Shown here: piece after piece, positions 52,990 through 61,491 of the stretch | Layout: every line of letters begins with the position of its first letter | How positions within the stretch are numbered: the stretch's first letter is position 1 | Assembly (NCBI GenBank): GCA_037133495.1 | Contig: JBAXOA010000010.1 | Span: 1-64,000 of the forward strand | DNA: 64,000 nucleotides | Reading direction: 5' to 3' | Source of the DNA: JAAFHB01 sp037133495 | Lineage (GTDB): Bacteria; Bacteroidota; Bacteroidia; Bacteroidales; Prolixibacteraceae | Position numbers and translations under genes: made by a program | The notes under the pieces: generated by a model | What the model saw: only the letters and a program-made list of their open reading frames with translations | What the model was told of the DNA's origin: nothing | Databases searched by the model: none

Positions 52990-53766
52990 TTATTTCCAGA
53001 TAAATCCGGGTAAGTTAAAAAACCTAAGCATTTTATTGATTTTGGCAATTAAGATCCGGGTAGTTTTTGCTTTTGCCTTAGCGACAAAACTAAGATTTTG
53101 TTTTGGTATTTGAAAACTAATATTTCCTGTTCTTTCGTGTACCGGCTTGTCTCTTTTCTTTTTTTCGATCACAAGAATGCTGTCATAGAAATGCAGTGAA
53201 TCAACACTTGCGGTGAAGGTGTTTGCCTTTAATGCTTTTTGTTCAGAATGATGCGCATTCAGCAAGTCGATAAATTTCTTGCTGTACTCGATAAAAGTCC
53301 CTTTTCTCCGAAAGCCACCGCCGAATTTTAGCCAATAGGAGGTATGGATGTCTTCGCACAGATAAACCCCGTTCTCTTTTACATGATCAAATAATTCTTC
53401 AAAACTGATAATTTGCTGAATCATAGTATGACCACCATCGTCAATTAAGATATCTATGGGTGGTATGGCCTTTTTTACCTCTTTCAGAAATTTTCGGTCA
53501 GACTGCGATCCGATAAATATCTTAATGTTATCTTCTTCCAGATCTTTGCATTGAGGATTAATATCTATTCCATATATTCTGGCCTTATCGCCGAAATAAT
53601 TTTTCCACATTTGCAAACTTCCTCCGTGTGATACGCCAATCTCAAGTATTGTGATTTCCTGGCCCCTGAACCTGGAAAAATGCCGGTCATAAACATCAAA
53701 GTAGTGCGCCCATTTGTGAATAAGCCTTCCTTCGTTGTGTCTAAAATAGTTTTCTAAGTCATTCAT
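52990..53766 (-). CDS. Class I SAM-dependent methyltransferase (CmcI-like)
   Basis: A 258-residue methyltransferase-fold protein. The SAM motif is ILEIGVSHGGSLQMW (about 40-54), with a Rossmann continuation ARIYGIDINPQC and DILIDDGGHTMIQQI (about 105-119). This matches cephalosporin-hydroxylase-like (CmcI) and rhamnosyl-methyltransferase-like sugar O-methyltransferases. The charged C-terminal 50 residues are probably disordered. It lies 17 bp upstream of the GH92 gene. Methylated sugar chemistry would fit the neighbour but is inference. Confidence 0.8.
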   Translation of the reverse strand: MNDLENYFRHNEGRLIHKWAHYFDVYDRHFSRFRGQEITILEIGVSHGGSLQMWKNYFGDKARIYGIDINPQCKDLEEDNIKIFIGSQSDRKFLKEVKKAIPPIDILIDDGGHTMIQQIISFEELFDHVKENGVYLCEDIHTSYWLKFGGGFRRKGTFIEYSKKFIDLLNAHHSEQKALKANTFTASVDSLHFYDSILVIEKKKRDKPVHERTGNISFQIPKQNLSFVAKAKAKTTRILIAKINKMLRFFNLPGFIWK

Positions 53767-53902
53767 CCTGAAATTTTCAAATTATGTATTAGGAAAGATA
53801 TATTATTGCAATACGATTTTACTAAGATGCTGAATATTAATAATAAATATCATTGAAAATTATTAATTGACAATTACTTATCATTTGCGGACCCTTGTTC
53901 CG

Positions 53903-54685
53903 CTATCCGCTTACCTGTACTTCCAGACCTGTTTCTTGTTTAACCCGCACAGCGATTTTATTCAGATCGTTGGTGGTTATTTTTCGCAGATCTTTAGCAG
54001 GTGTATCGCGAGCAATGGTATAAATCATCACCATTTGAGGCCGGATTTGCTGAAGAAGAGCAATCCATGCAGAGAGCTCAGCTTCTGTTGTATTGTCAAT
54101 CGATATCCCGTTAAAGTCACCCTTGATAAACATGGTCTGGATAATTAACCGGCCACTAAAATTCTTAAGGTTTTCGACAACCCGTGCAAGATCAAATCTT
54201 CCAACAGGTTGGTCGAGCACTTTGATCGTTGCATAAATCCCTGAGTCAAGTTTGAGAATATTATCATCCACTTTTTTAAGCGCCTCCACTACGGCTGGTT
54301 TGTGCAGCATGGTTGAATTTGAAAGGACTGCAATTCTCGCGGCAGGGCATAATTCATTTCTAATCAGCACGGTATCGTCAATAATAGCAGCAAATTCCGG
54401 GTGCATTGTTGGTTCTCCATTGCCTGCGAAAGTAATTACGTCAGGTAATGTACCATCGCTTTTCATTGTTTGTAGTTTCTCACTGAGCAGTTGCTTTACT
54501 TCAGTTTGTTTGGGTAAGATAGCTTTAACAGTTCCTTTTTCGGGGTTCCATCCACATTCGCAATAGATGCAGTCAAAAGAGCATAATTTTGAATCGTTGG
54601 GTAATAAATTTATTCCCAGCGAGATACCTAACCTTCGGCTGACGACCGGCCCGAATATTGTTTCATCAAAAAGAAAAGTCGGCAT
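53903..54685 (-). CDS. Radical SAM protein
   Basis: A 260-residue radical SAM enzyme with the [4Fe-4S] motif C35-x3-C39-x2-C42 (CSFDCIYC) and the SAM-binding GNGEPTMHP (about 88-96). The N-terminal FGPVVSRRLGISLGINLLP (about 11-29) is typical of a MoaA-like uncharacterised group, and no second cluster motif is present. It closes a five-gene operon, 28 bp after the amidohydrolase. The substrate is unknown. Confidence 0.88.
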   Translation of the reverse strand: MPTFLFDETIFGPVVSRRLGISLGINLLPNDSKLCSFDCIYCECGWNPEKGTVKAILPKQTEVKQLLSEKLQTMKSDGTLPDVITFAGNGEPTMHPEFAAIIDDTVLIRNELCPAARIAVLSNSTMLHKPAVVEALKKVDDNILKLDSGIYATIKVLDQPVGRFDLARVVENLKNFSGRLIIQTMFIKGDFNGISIDNTTEAELSAWIALLQQIRPQMVMIYTIARDTPAKDLRKITTNDLNKIAVRVKQETGLEVQVSG

Positions 54686-54713
54686 AAATATTAAAATATC
54701 AATTAAAATTGTT

Positions 54714-55907
54714 CTAAATCAACTTTTTCAGACTTGACTGAGGTTTCAAAATTAACCGGTGCAAATCCATTCCGGTAATCAGATTGATTCCCGGGCTCTT
54801 TCCTTTTTTAATTGTTCCTGCCCATCCATTCATTTCCAATGCTTCAGCTCCGTTTCGTGTTGCCCAGATGACGATTTCACCGAATGGGACAGAAGGAAAT
54901 TCACTTTGTATGGTTTTCATCTCATCGAGCATCGAAAGTTTGTGGTTAGACGAAAGACTATCGGTTCCTAAACAAATTTGCAATTTGTTTTTTCTGAAGA
55001 GTTCAATATCCGGAAGACGGTCTTCAATATAGCGGTTCGAATTGGGACACAGAACAAACCAGGTCCGACTGAGCAGTCTGGTATTTTCTATCAGGTCGAT
55101 ATCGCTTTGTGATGTGCGGATATTGTGAACCAGCAGGAGTTTATTTTTTTCGGGAAGCCAGCTTATTACACTTTCGAGGGCTGATTTTTCTGTTGGTGTA
55201 AACGTAGATAGATCGATGCCAAGATTTCCGCTCAGATGACTGAAGAGGCCGCCCTCCCCTGATCGGTACAAATCATCTTCATCGGAGCATTCCTGACTGT
55301 GCATCGACAGAATTGAATTATGCTTTTCAGCAAATTGCGATATTTTTGAAAATAGATCTTTGGAAACGGAGTAGGGGGCGTGAGGAACAATGGAAGCTGA
55401 TAATCCAAGTTTCTGCGCCTCATTGAAGCAATATTGAACCCATTCAAAAGCTTTTTCAGCACGTTGAGGAGAGAATCCAAGTGCTTCTATAAATGTGTGA
55501 TACTTTATTTTTGAATTTGATTTTAACTGAAAGGTGGTATTCGTATTCGAAATATCGCCTGCTGCGACTACGCCATTTTTCCAAAGTTCGAAATCTGCTC
55601 TTTCTGCTTCCGTAAGAACCTTGTCGGTTTCAGTATTGCGCCGGGTAATTACATTTTTTAAAAAATCAGGCAACCCGGTCTTTTCTGGGAATAGTCCGCG
55701 CAAATGCGACAGCTCGAGGTGGCAATGTGCATTTACAAATCCCGGAATTAAAACGCCGCTGTAAAATTCAACACCTGCTTTTTCATCAAGATCTCCGTTT
55801 GTATCGGTGATATCGGTAATAATTCCATTATCCGAAAGGGTGATAATTCCTTTGTTTAGAACAGCTCCCGTTCCGGTAAAGATGTAATGGGCAGATAATT
55901 TGCGCAT
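54714..55907 (-). CDS. Amidohydrolase-family deaminase-like protein
   Basis: A 397-residue metal-dependent amidohydrolase of the SsnA/aminofutalosine-deaminase-like group. Metal ligands and active-site blocks are NAHCHLELSHLRG (about 59-71), SMHSQE (about 200-205), LVHNIRTS (about 257-264) and GTDSLSSNHKLS (about 312-323). Sequence resembles deaminases of nucleoside derivatives, but Bacteroidota members are uncharacterised in my knowledge. In the middle of the MlaE-MlaF-lipoprotein operon. Confidence 0.8.
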   Translation of the reverse strand: MRKLSAHYIFTGTGAVLNKGIITLSDNGIITDITDTNGDLDEKAGVEFYSGVLIPGFVNAHCHLELSHLRGLFPEKTGLPDFLKNVITRRNTETDKVLTEAERADFELWKNGVVAAGDISNTNTTFQLKSNSKIKYHTFIEALGFSPQRAEKAFEWVQYCFNEAQKLGLSASIVPHAPYSVSKDLFSKISQFAEKHNSILSMHSQECSDEDDLYRSGEGGLFSHLSGNLGIDLSTFTPTEKSALESVISWLPEKNKLLLVHNIRTSQSDIDLIENTRLLSRTWFVLCPNSNRYIEDRLPDIELFRKNKLQICLGTDSLSSNHKLSMLDEMKTIQSEFPSVPFGEIVIWATRNGAEALEMNGWAGTIKKGKSPGINLITGMDLHRLILKPQSSLKKLI

Positions 55908-55913
55908 AAACGG

Positions 55914-56273
55914 CTATTTTTTATTCTGAATAGAGTCTTTAGCCCTTGATTTAGCCAGCATTTCGTTCAGTCGATTCAATAATTCATCATATACCGGCTT
56001 AAATTGATCGGGGTGTTTGCCGTAATAAAACACCGATTCTTCAAAAACCTTCTGATTAAGTTTATATTTTTTAAGAACCGAGAGGTAAAGATCGTCCTGA
56101 TAGTTTTGGTAGTCGGTTTTCATGGAAAATCTTTGAGCATATACCGATTCTGCCAGATGAAGGTCAACAAGTACAGGGGTAATCTCTTTTTGAGTGAGTA
56201 TCCCTTTTGGAACTTTATTTCTTGAGCACGCTAAAGCCAGAAAAACAGTTACAACGATTAGAAAGCTTCTCAT
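55914..56273 (-). CDS. DUF4296 lipoprotein
   Basis: A 119-residue lipoprotein with signal MRSFLIVVTVFLALAC (Cys16). The mature part is the DUF4296 helical domain (LTQKEITPVLVDLHLAES, YLSVLKKYKLNQKVFEESVFYYGKHPDQF). Function unknown. Its start overlaps the MlaF stop by 4 bp and it ends 6 bp before the amidohydrolase gene. Confidence 0.88.
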   Translation of the reverse strand: MRSFLIVVTVFLALACSRNKVPKGILTQKEITPVLVDLHLAESVYAQRFSMKTDYQNYQDDLYLSVLKKYKLNQKVFEESVFYYGKHPDQFKPVYDELLNRLNEMLAKSRAKDSIQNKK

Positions 56274-57040
56274 TCGTCGTCCTCCATTTGTTTTAATTCT
56301 CTGAATTTTTTTGAAAAAGGGGATGCAAACACAAAAGCATTAAGCTTTTTGTTCCTGGTATTAAAAATCTGGGTGTTATTTCCTTCCCAGCATTTCTGAC
56401 CTTCCGAGATGAAAAGGATTTTATCGCCAATCTCCATCACCGAATTCATGTCGTGAGTATTAATGATCGTTGTGATATCGAACTCCGCAGTAATATCCTT
56501 AATTAAAGAGTCTATAAGGATGGAAGTTACCGGATCGAGCCCGGAGTTAGGCTCATCGCAGAACAGATACTTTGGATTAAGTGCGATTGCCCGGGCTATT
56601 GCAACGCGCTTCCGCATACCGCCAGATATCTCAGACGGGTAAAGGTGATTGGATTCTTTAATATTTACCCTTTCCAGGCAAAAATTAAGTCGTGACACCT
56701 TCTCCTTCATACTCATATTGGTAAACATATCCATTGGGAAGCGGACATTCTCTTCAACTGTAAGTGAATCGAAGAGCGCTCCATTCTGAAATACCATTCC
56801 GATCTCCTGACGAAGTGATTTTTGTTCATTAAAGTTCATCCGGAGTGTATCCCGTCCATCAAACAAAACTTCGCCACCTTCGATTTCAAAAAGGCCAACG
56901 ATAGACTTCAGCAGGACAGTTTTACCCGAACCGCTCTGTCCGATGATGAGGTTGGTTTTCCCTTTTTCGAAGATGCAGGATATATCTTTGAGTACGTCAC
57001 GACCTTCGAATGACTTGTAAATATTTTTAATTTCAATCAT
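56270..57040 (-). CDS. mlaF: MlaF-type ABC transporter ATPase
   Basis: The ATPase of a phospholipid-trafficking (Mla/MCE-type) ABC transporter, 256 residues. Walker A is GQSGSGKT (34-41), the signature SGGMRKRVAIARA (about 139-151), and Walker B YLFCDEPNSGLDP (about 160-172). It pairs with the MlaE-type permease gene that overlaps it by 4 bp. No MCE-domain subunit is seen in this window. Confidence 0.92.
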   Translation of the reverse strand: MIEIKNIYKSFEGRDVLKDISCIFEKGKTNLIIGQSGSGKTVLLKSIVGLFEIEGGEVLFDGRDTLRMNFNEQKSLRQEIGMVFQNGALFDSLTVEENVRFPMDMFTNMSMKEKVSRLNFCLERVNIKESNHLYPSEISGGMRKRVAIARAIALNPKYLFCDEPNSGLDPVTSILIDSLIKDITAEFDITTIINTHDMNSVMEIGDKILFISEGQKCWEGNNTQIFNTRNKKLNAFVFASPFSKKFRELKQMEDDE

Positions 57041-57777
57041 TTAAAAAGAAGTTGAGTAAGAACAAGATCGAAAAACAGAATAAGAATGCTCGTATTCACA
57101 ACAGCTTTTGTGCTTGCCTTGCCCACTTCAAGGGCGCCTCCCTGAACATAATAACCCAGGTAAGCTGGCACTGTTGCAATCAAAAACCCGAAAACAAAAG
57201 TCTTAATAATGGAAAAATAAACATAAAACGGAACGAACAGGGTTGTAATACCGGTAACGTAGGTTGCAACTGTGACTACACCAGAGAGAGGTCCGGTGAT
57301 TAAACCGCCAATTAAACCACATCCCACGCTGACTATAAATAAAAGCGGACTCATCAAAACAACAGCTATTATCTTCGGAAGAATCAGGTAAGAAGCCGAA
57401 TTGACACCCATAATTTCCATAGAATCGATTTGTTCTGTTATTCTCATACTCCCAATTTCAGAGGCGATGTTAGAACCCACTTTCCCTGCAAGCATCAGGC
57501 TAAGCACTGTTGATGAGAATTCAAGGATCAGGGTATCCCGGTTTCCAAGTCCGATAATATAGTTGGGCATCAGAGGGCTGACCATATTATAGGTTAATTG
57601 CAGCGTAATAATTCCTCCCATAAAAACGGAGATAATTGCAACAATACCGATTGAATGTAATCCTAATTTTTCAATTTCAAGGACTAATTGCCGCCTGTAG
57701 ATCGAATTTTTCTCAGGTTTTTTAAATACCCTCACAAGCAATAAAAAATATTGTCCGATATGATAAAATACATCCAC
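57037..57777 (-). CDS. mlaE: MlaE-type ABC transporter permease
   Basis: Membrane subunit of the phospholipid ABC transporter, 246 residues with about 5-6 spans (for example 40-62, 146-168, 200-222). FMGGIITLQLTYN (about 52-64) and ASEIGSMRITEQIDSMEIMGVN (about 123-144) are the family's conserved loop. It heads the operon MlaE-MlaF-DUF4296-amidohydrolase-radical SAM. Confidence 0.92.
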   Translation of the reverse strand: MDVFYHIGQYFLLLVRVFKKPEKNSIYRRQLVLEIEKLGLHSIGIVAIISVFMGGIITLQLTYNMVSPLMPNYIIGLGNRDTLILEFSSTVLSLMLAGKVGSNIASEIGSMRITEQIDSMEIMGVNSASYLILPKIIAVVLMSPLLFIVSVGCGLIGGLITGPLSGVVTVATYVTGITTLFVPFYVYFSIIKTFVFGFLIATVPAYLGYYVQGGALEVGKASTKAVVNTSILILFFDLVLTQLLFK

Positions 57778-57897
57778 GTTAATGATATTAAATTATCCGA
57801 TAAAAGTACAAATAATTTAAACAATGAATTGGAGCGCTTTGTAATGGCTGTTGACACGTATGTAAAAATAAGTCTGTTTTATTTCGAAAAAAATGAA

Positions 57898-57905
57898 TAT
57901 TTTTG
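57898..57905 (+). promoter_or_regulatory. Bacteroidota -7 promoter element for the mannose-1-P guanylyltransferase gene
   Basis: TATTTTTG is an exact TAnnTTTG match. Transcription would begin around 57912, downstream of the frame's first TTG (57903), so the ATG at 57921 must be the start. Confidence 0.6.
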
Positions 57906-57920
57906 AGTAAAAATAAGTGG

Positions 57921-59012
57921 ATGGAAAATTGCAATAATTTTTGTGTGATTATGGCTGGCGGTATTGGAAGTCGTTTCTGGCCTTTGAGTACAGCCGAAAA
58001 GCCAAAACAGTTTTTAGATATTCTTGGAATTGGACGTACCCTTCTTCAACTCACCTATGACCGTTTTTCTAGAATTATCCCTCCCCAAAATTTTTTAGTA
58101 GTAACCAGCGAGATTTATAAAGAAATTGTACTTAGTCAGTTGCCTGGGTTAAAAGAATCACAGATATTACTGGAGCCTTTGCGAAGAAATACAGCGCCTT
58201 GCATTGCCTATGCAACCTATAAGATTCTGAGCATTTGTCCTGAAGCCAATGTAATTGTTGCGCCATCCGATCATTTGATCATGAAAGAAGATTACTTTCT
58301 GGAGGAGATAAACAGAGGTCTGAGGTATGTTTCCGGAAAAGATGTGCTGCTCACAATGGGATTACAACCCAGCAGACCCGAAACCGGATATGGCTATATT
58401 CAGGTTGCCGAAAAAATGGAATTCGAACAAACGGATAATCTTTTCAGAGTAAAAACATTTACTGAGAAGCCTAACCGTAAAATGGCGGAATTATTCCTTG
58501 AAACAGGTGAGTTTTATTGGAATTCCGGAATTTTTATCTGGTCGGCCAAAGCAATATTGAATGCTTTTATCAATCATCTCGCTGAGGTGTATGACTTGTT
58601 TGACTATGGAAAGAAACATATTAACACTCCGAATGAGATTCAGTATATCAATAAAGTCTATTCGGAATGTCCTAATATCTCGATCGACTATGGAATAATG
58701 GAAAAGGCGGACAATGTATATGTTTTGTGTGCCGATTTTGGGTGGTCTGATCTGGGAACCTGGGGATCATTGTATGAAAATCATAAAAAGGATGAATCTG
58801 CAAATGCAATAAGCGGGAACAAGATTTTTCTGTACGATACCCAGAATTGCATTATTAGTATGCCAGGTGATAAAATAGCTGTTATTCAGGGTCTTCGTGA
58901 TTATATTGTTGTTGAATCAGACAAAACATTATTGATTTGCAGAAAAGATGATGAACAACAAATCCGCCAGTTTGTAGCTGATGTAGCACTAGCTAACGGG
59001 AAGACCAAGTAA
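57921..59012 (+). CDS. manC: Mannose-1-phosphate guanylyltransferase
   Basis: Nucleotidyltransferase producing GDP-mannose for surface polysaccharide or glycan synthesis, 363 residues from ATG 57921. The signature MAGGIGSRFWPLSTAEKPKQFLD (about 10-32) binds nucleotide, EPLRRNTAPCIAYAT (about 90) and FTEKPNRKMAELFLETGEFYWNSGIF (about 180) are further family blocks. It lacks the C-terminal isomerase domain of bifunctional ManC enzymes. Start 57921 is chosen because the -7 element overlaps the upstream frame. Confidence 0.93.
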   Translation: MENCNNFCVIMAGGIGSRFWPLSTAEKPKQFLDILGIGRTLLQLTYDRFSRIIPPQNFLVVTSEIYKEIVLSQLPGLKESQILLEPLRRNTAPCIAYATYKILSICPEANVIVAPSDHLIMKEDYFLEEINRGLRYVSGKDVLLTMGLQPSRPETGYGYIQVAEKMEFEQTDNLFRVKTFTEKPNRKMAELFLETGEFYWNSGIFIWSAKAILNAFINHLAEVYDLFDYGKKHINTPNEIQYINKVYSECPNISIDYGIMEKADNVYVLCADFGWSDLGTWGSLYENHKKDESANAISGNKIFLYDTQNCIISMPGDKIAVIQGLRDYIVVESDKTLLICRKDDEQQIRQFVADVALANGKTK

Positions 59013-59026
59013 AGGTTAGAATTAGG

Positions 59027-59042
59027 TCCGCCAGCTGGCGGA
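59027..59042. repeat. 16-bp perfect palindrome between convergent genes
   Basis: TCCGCCAGCTGGCGGA is a perfect palindrome 15 bp after the guanylyltransferase stop, before the convergent M23 gene. GC-rich and with no T-run, it may be a dispersed repeat (extragenic palindrome) or a stem of a terminator for both genes. Confidence 0.6.
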
Positions 59043-59107
59043 ACGAATTTCAATTAGCTTTCTGGGTTATTTTCAAAATATCATATTAACAACTAAACCA
59101 TAACCAT

Positions 59108-60355
59108 TCATAAAAGCCGGACATTCAACAGCTGCATCACTGAATCGCGCAGTGCATTGAATTTCAAAAGATTGGCCGGGTTAACAGGTTCTGCAGGTTC
59201 TGATTTGATCGTTAAAGGATTAACCGCAGTTCCGCCCATATAAACCCTGAAATCCAGGTGAGGTCCTGATGCCAGACCCGTTGCTCCGACAAAGCCAATA
59301 ACTTCTCCCTGCTTAACTCTTTGTCCGGTTTTTAATCCGTTAGCAAACTTAGAGAGATGCATATAAGTGGTAGAGTAAACTGAATTGTGTTTGATTTTTA
59401 CAAAATTCCCTCCACCTGCCGGCTGATAGCTTTTTTGCAGAACAACTCCCTCGCCAATTGAGTAAACCGGAGTGCCTGTAGCTGCTGCATAGTCTACACC
59501 ATGATGCGGTCTTACAATACGCAGAACGGGATGCATTCTGCTGTCAGAGAAGCGGGAACTGATGCGCGAAAATTTCAACGGAGCTTTCAGAAATGCTTTT
59601 CTCAGACTATTCCCTTTTTCATCGAAGAAATTCTCTCCATCCGCCTGACTAAACCGGAAAGCATAGAAAGTTGTCCCACCTTGGATAAAGGATGCTGAAT
59701 AGATTTTTCCTAAACCGATTGACTCGCCCCCTACAAAATCTTCATCAAAAATGACAGTGAACTGATCTCCTTTCTGAATAGCGAAGAAATCAATTGTCCA
59801 GGCATAAATATCTGATAACTGAACTGCCAGCAGCGGACTTATATTGCTCTCTTTCATTGCATTCCAAAGTGACGAGCGAATAACTCCGGTAGCTGTTTTT
59901 CTTATTGAGATCACCTCATGTTTTCCTGCTTTTACCCTCAACGAGCCGGCAAGTTCATAAAGGGAATAGTCAATTCCATTAATGGCATAAGCAAAGTATT
60001 GGGGCGAACGGTTGGCATCTTTGGAATAAAACATTGTAAACCGGTTTCCGGCTTTCATCTTTCTGACATCAAATACAGACACTGAATTTTTAGCTATCTG
60101 ATCAACTGTCTGCGCTGAAACACCACGGTCAATCAGGATATCGGAGAGATTTTGATTTGATGCAACAGTGCTTTCCTCGATGTGAAATGAATCTGCCGGC
60201 AAACCATACAGTAGCTTTGGTTCAGGTATAGTGACGACAAGATCCTCTCCAAGAACAGGTAATTTCTGATAATAACGGATAAATCTGAGTGTGAAAAAAA
60301 CAGCTATAGCCACAATGATCAGTCCTGATATCCAATAAATTCTCCGATTTTTCAT
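59108..60355 (-). CDS. M23-family metallopeptidase (cell-wall endopeptidase)
   Basis: A membrane-anchored peptidoglycan endopeptidase, 415 residues from ATG 60355. The frame runs back to a TTG at 60385, but the -7 element at 60383-60390 and the N-terminal span (IYWISGLIIVAIAVFF) favour 60355. Residues about 60-250 are a helical/beta pre-domain of the OapA-like type. The M23 domain is at about 275-400: RMHPVLRIVRPHHGVDYAA contains zinc ligands and GPHLDFRVYMGG (with the usual H-x-H replaced by HLD) ends it. Confidence 0.9.
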   Translation of the reverse strand: MKNRRIYWISGLIIVAIAVFFTLRFIRYYQKLPVLGEDLVVTIPEPKLLYGLPADSFHIEESTVASNQNLSDILIDRGVSAQTVDQIAKNSVSVFDVRKMKAGNRFTMFYSKDANRSPQYFAYAINGIDYSLYELAGSLRVKAGKHEVISIRKTATGVIRSSLWNAMKESNISPLLAVQLSDIYAWTIDFFAIQKGDQFTVIFDEDFVGGESIGLGKIYSASFIQGGTTFYAFRFSQADGENFFDEKGNSLRKAFLKAPLKFSRISSRFSDSRMHPVLRIVRPHHGVDYAAATGTPVYSIGEGVVLQKSYQPAGGGNFVKIKHNSVYSTTYMHLSKFANGLKTGQRVKQGEVIGFVGATGLASGPHLDFRVYMGGTAVNPLTIKSEPAEPVNPANLLKFNALRDSVMQLLNVRLL

Positions 60356-60382
60356 TGATTTTCCATTATGATTAATTCGGGG

Positions 60383-60390
60383 CAAAATTA
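60383..60390 (-). promoter_or_regulatory. Bacteroidota -7 promoter element for the M23 gene
   Basis: TAATTTTG on the minus strand is an exact TAnnTTTG match, 28 bp upstream of ATG 60355. It covers the alternative TTG start, so supports 60355. Confidence 0.5.
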
Positions 60391-60407
60391 ATGATTTGAG
60401 ACAATTT

Positions 60408-61265
60408 TCAGTACTTTAGTTTATCAAACCCTTTTCCATAAACACCCATCACCGAATTAAGAGAAATAAATGCATCAGGATCGAGTTCTTTTATTTTGCG
60501 AAATATTTCAGGAGATTCCCGTTTTCGTACGACCGTCATAATGACTTTGACATTTTGTCTTGTATACCAGCCGGTGCCATCAAATATTGTTAATCCGCGC
60601 CTCGATTCATTGTTAATGAAATTAGCAATCGTTTCATATTTTTCGGAGACAATAAATAATTGCACCGATTGTTGTGCCCCCGTTAGAAAAGCATCGATAG
60701 AATAAGACACAACCCACATTGAAACGTATCCATAGACTAATTTTTCGACTGAATGCAATACAAAAAATGATGAGGCGATGATGAGCACATCGCAATACAT
60801 GATGATTCGACCCGGACTGACATTCCGGTATTTGTTGATAATCATCGCGATTATATCTGTTCCTCCGGTACTTCCTCCTTCGTTAAAGATAAGGCCAATC
60901 CCAACTCCACCGAGTATTCCGCTGAGCACAGCCGCTAAGAACGGATCATTCAGAATAGGTTCAGTAACAAAATTCTGCATAACATTTAACATGATCGCTA
61001 TAATCGACATGCTAAAAATCGTTTTAATGCCAAAATTGACACCCAGAACTTTGATAGCGATGATTACTAAGAAAATATTAATGATGAAAAATGTATACCC
61101 GGTTCCAAATCCGGTCGCATAAAAAACAAGCATGGAAAGACCGGTTACACCTCCGCCGGCAATCTTTAACGGAATCAGAAATGCGGTAATTCCAAACGCA
61201 TAAAGTGCCAGGCCAAAAGCCATGACAGTATAGGAGCGGATATACTTAAATAATTTAGAGGACAT
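60408..61265 (-). CDS. YitT-family membrane protein
   Basis: An inner-membrane protein with five or six spans (residues about 12-175) and a C-terminal soluble DUF2179 domain (about 195-285; IFDGTGWYTRQNVKVIMTVVRKRE). Total 285 residues, family-like. Typical blocks are GGGVTGLSMLVFYATG and NEGGSTGGTDIIAMIINKY. I use ATG 61265; the frame continues upstream to 61319 without the family start. Role unknown in this organism. Confidence 0.88.
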   Translation of the reverse strand: MSSKLFKYIRSYTVMAFGLALYAFGITAFLIPLKIAGGGVTGLSMLVFYATGFGTGYTFFIINIFLVIIAIKVLGVNFGIKTIFSMSIIAIMLNVMQNFVTEPILNDPFLAAVLSGILGGVGIGLIFNEGGSTGGTDIIAMIINKYRNVSPGRIIMYCDVLIIASSFFVLHSVEKLVYGYVSMWVVSYSIDAFLTGAQQSVQLFIVSEKYETIANFINNESRRGLTIFDGTGWYTRQNVKVIMTVVRKRESPEIFRKIKELDPDAFISLNSVMGVYGKGFDKLKY

Positions 61266-61394
61266 ATTTTCGTTTATTTGTGCAAAAGAATAAATATTTA
61301 GGGTATAAAAGCTGATCATTGACAGATTTTTACTCCTTTTTGTAAATTTTATCTTTTTGTTCCATTATTTTAATTCAGGTATCTAATTTAAGAC

Positions 61395-61402
61395 TATTTT
61401 TG
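61395..61402 (+). promoter_or_regulatory. Bacteroidota -7 promoter element for sucCD
   Basis: TATTTTTG is an exact TAnnTTTG match, about 90 bp before the ATG of sucC. The context AGACTATTTTTG is the same as upstream of sdhCAB (35461-35472). Confidence 0.5.
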
Positions 61403-61491
61403 AATTTCAAATTTCTATATTGATGTATTATAGAATATGAAGCCAGAAAAGAGAAATCAGGAGGAGTTCTACACCACAAATTAATTTTGAA

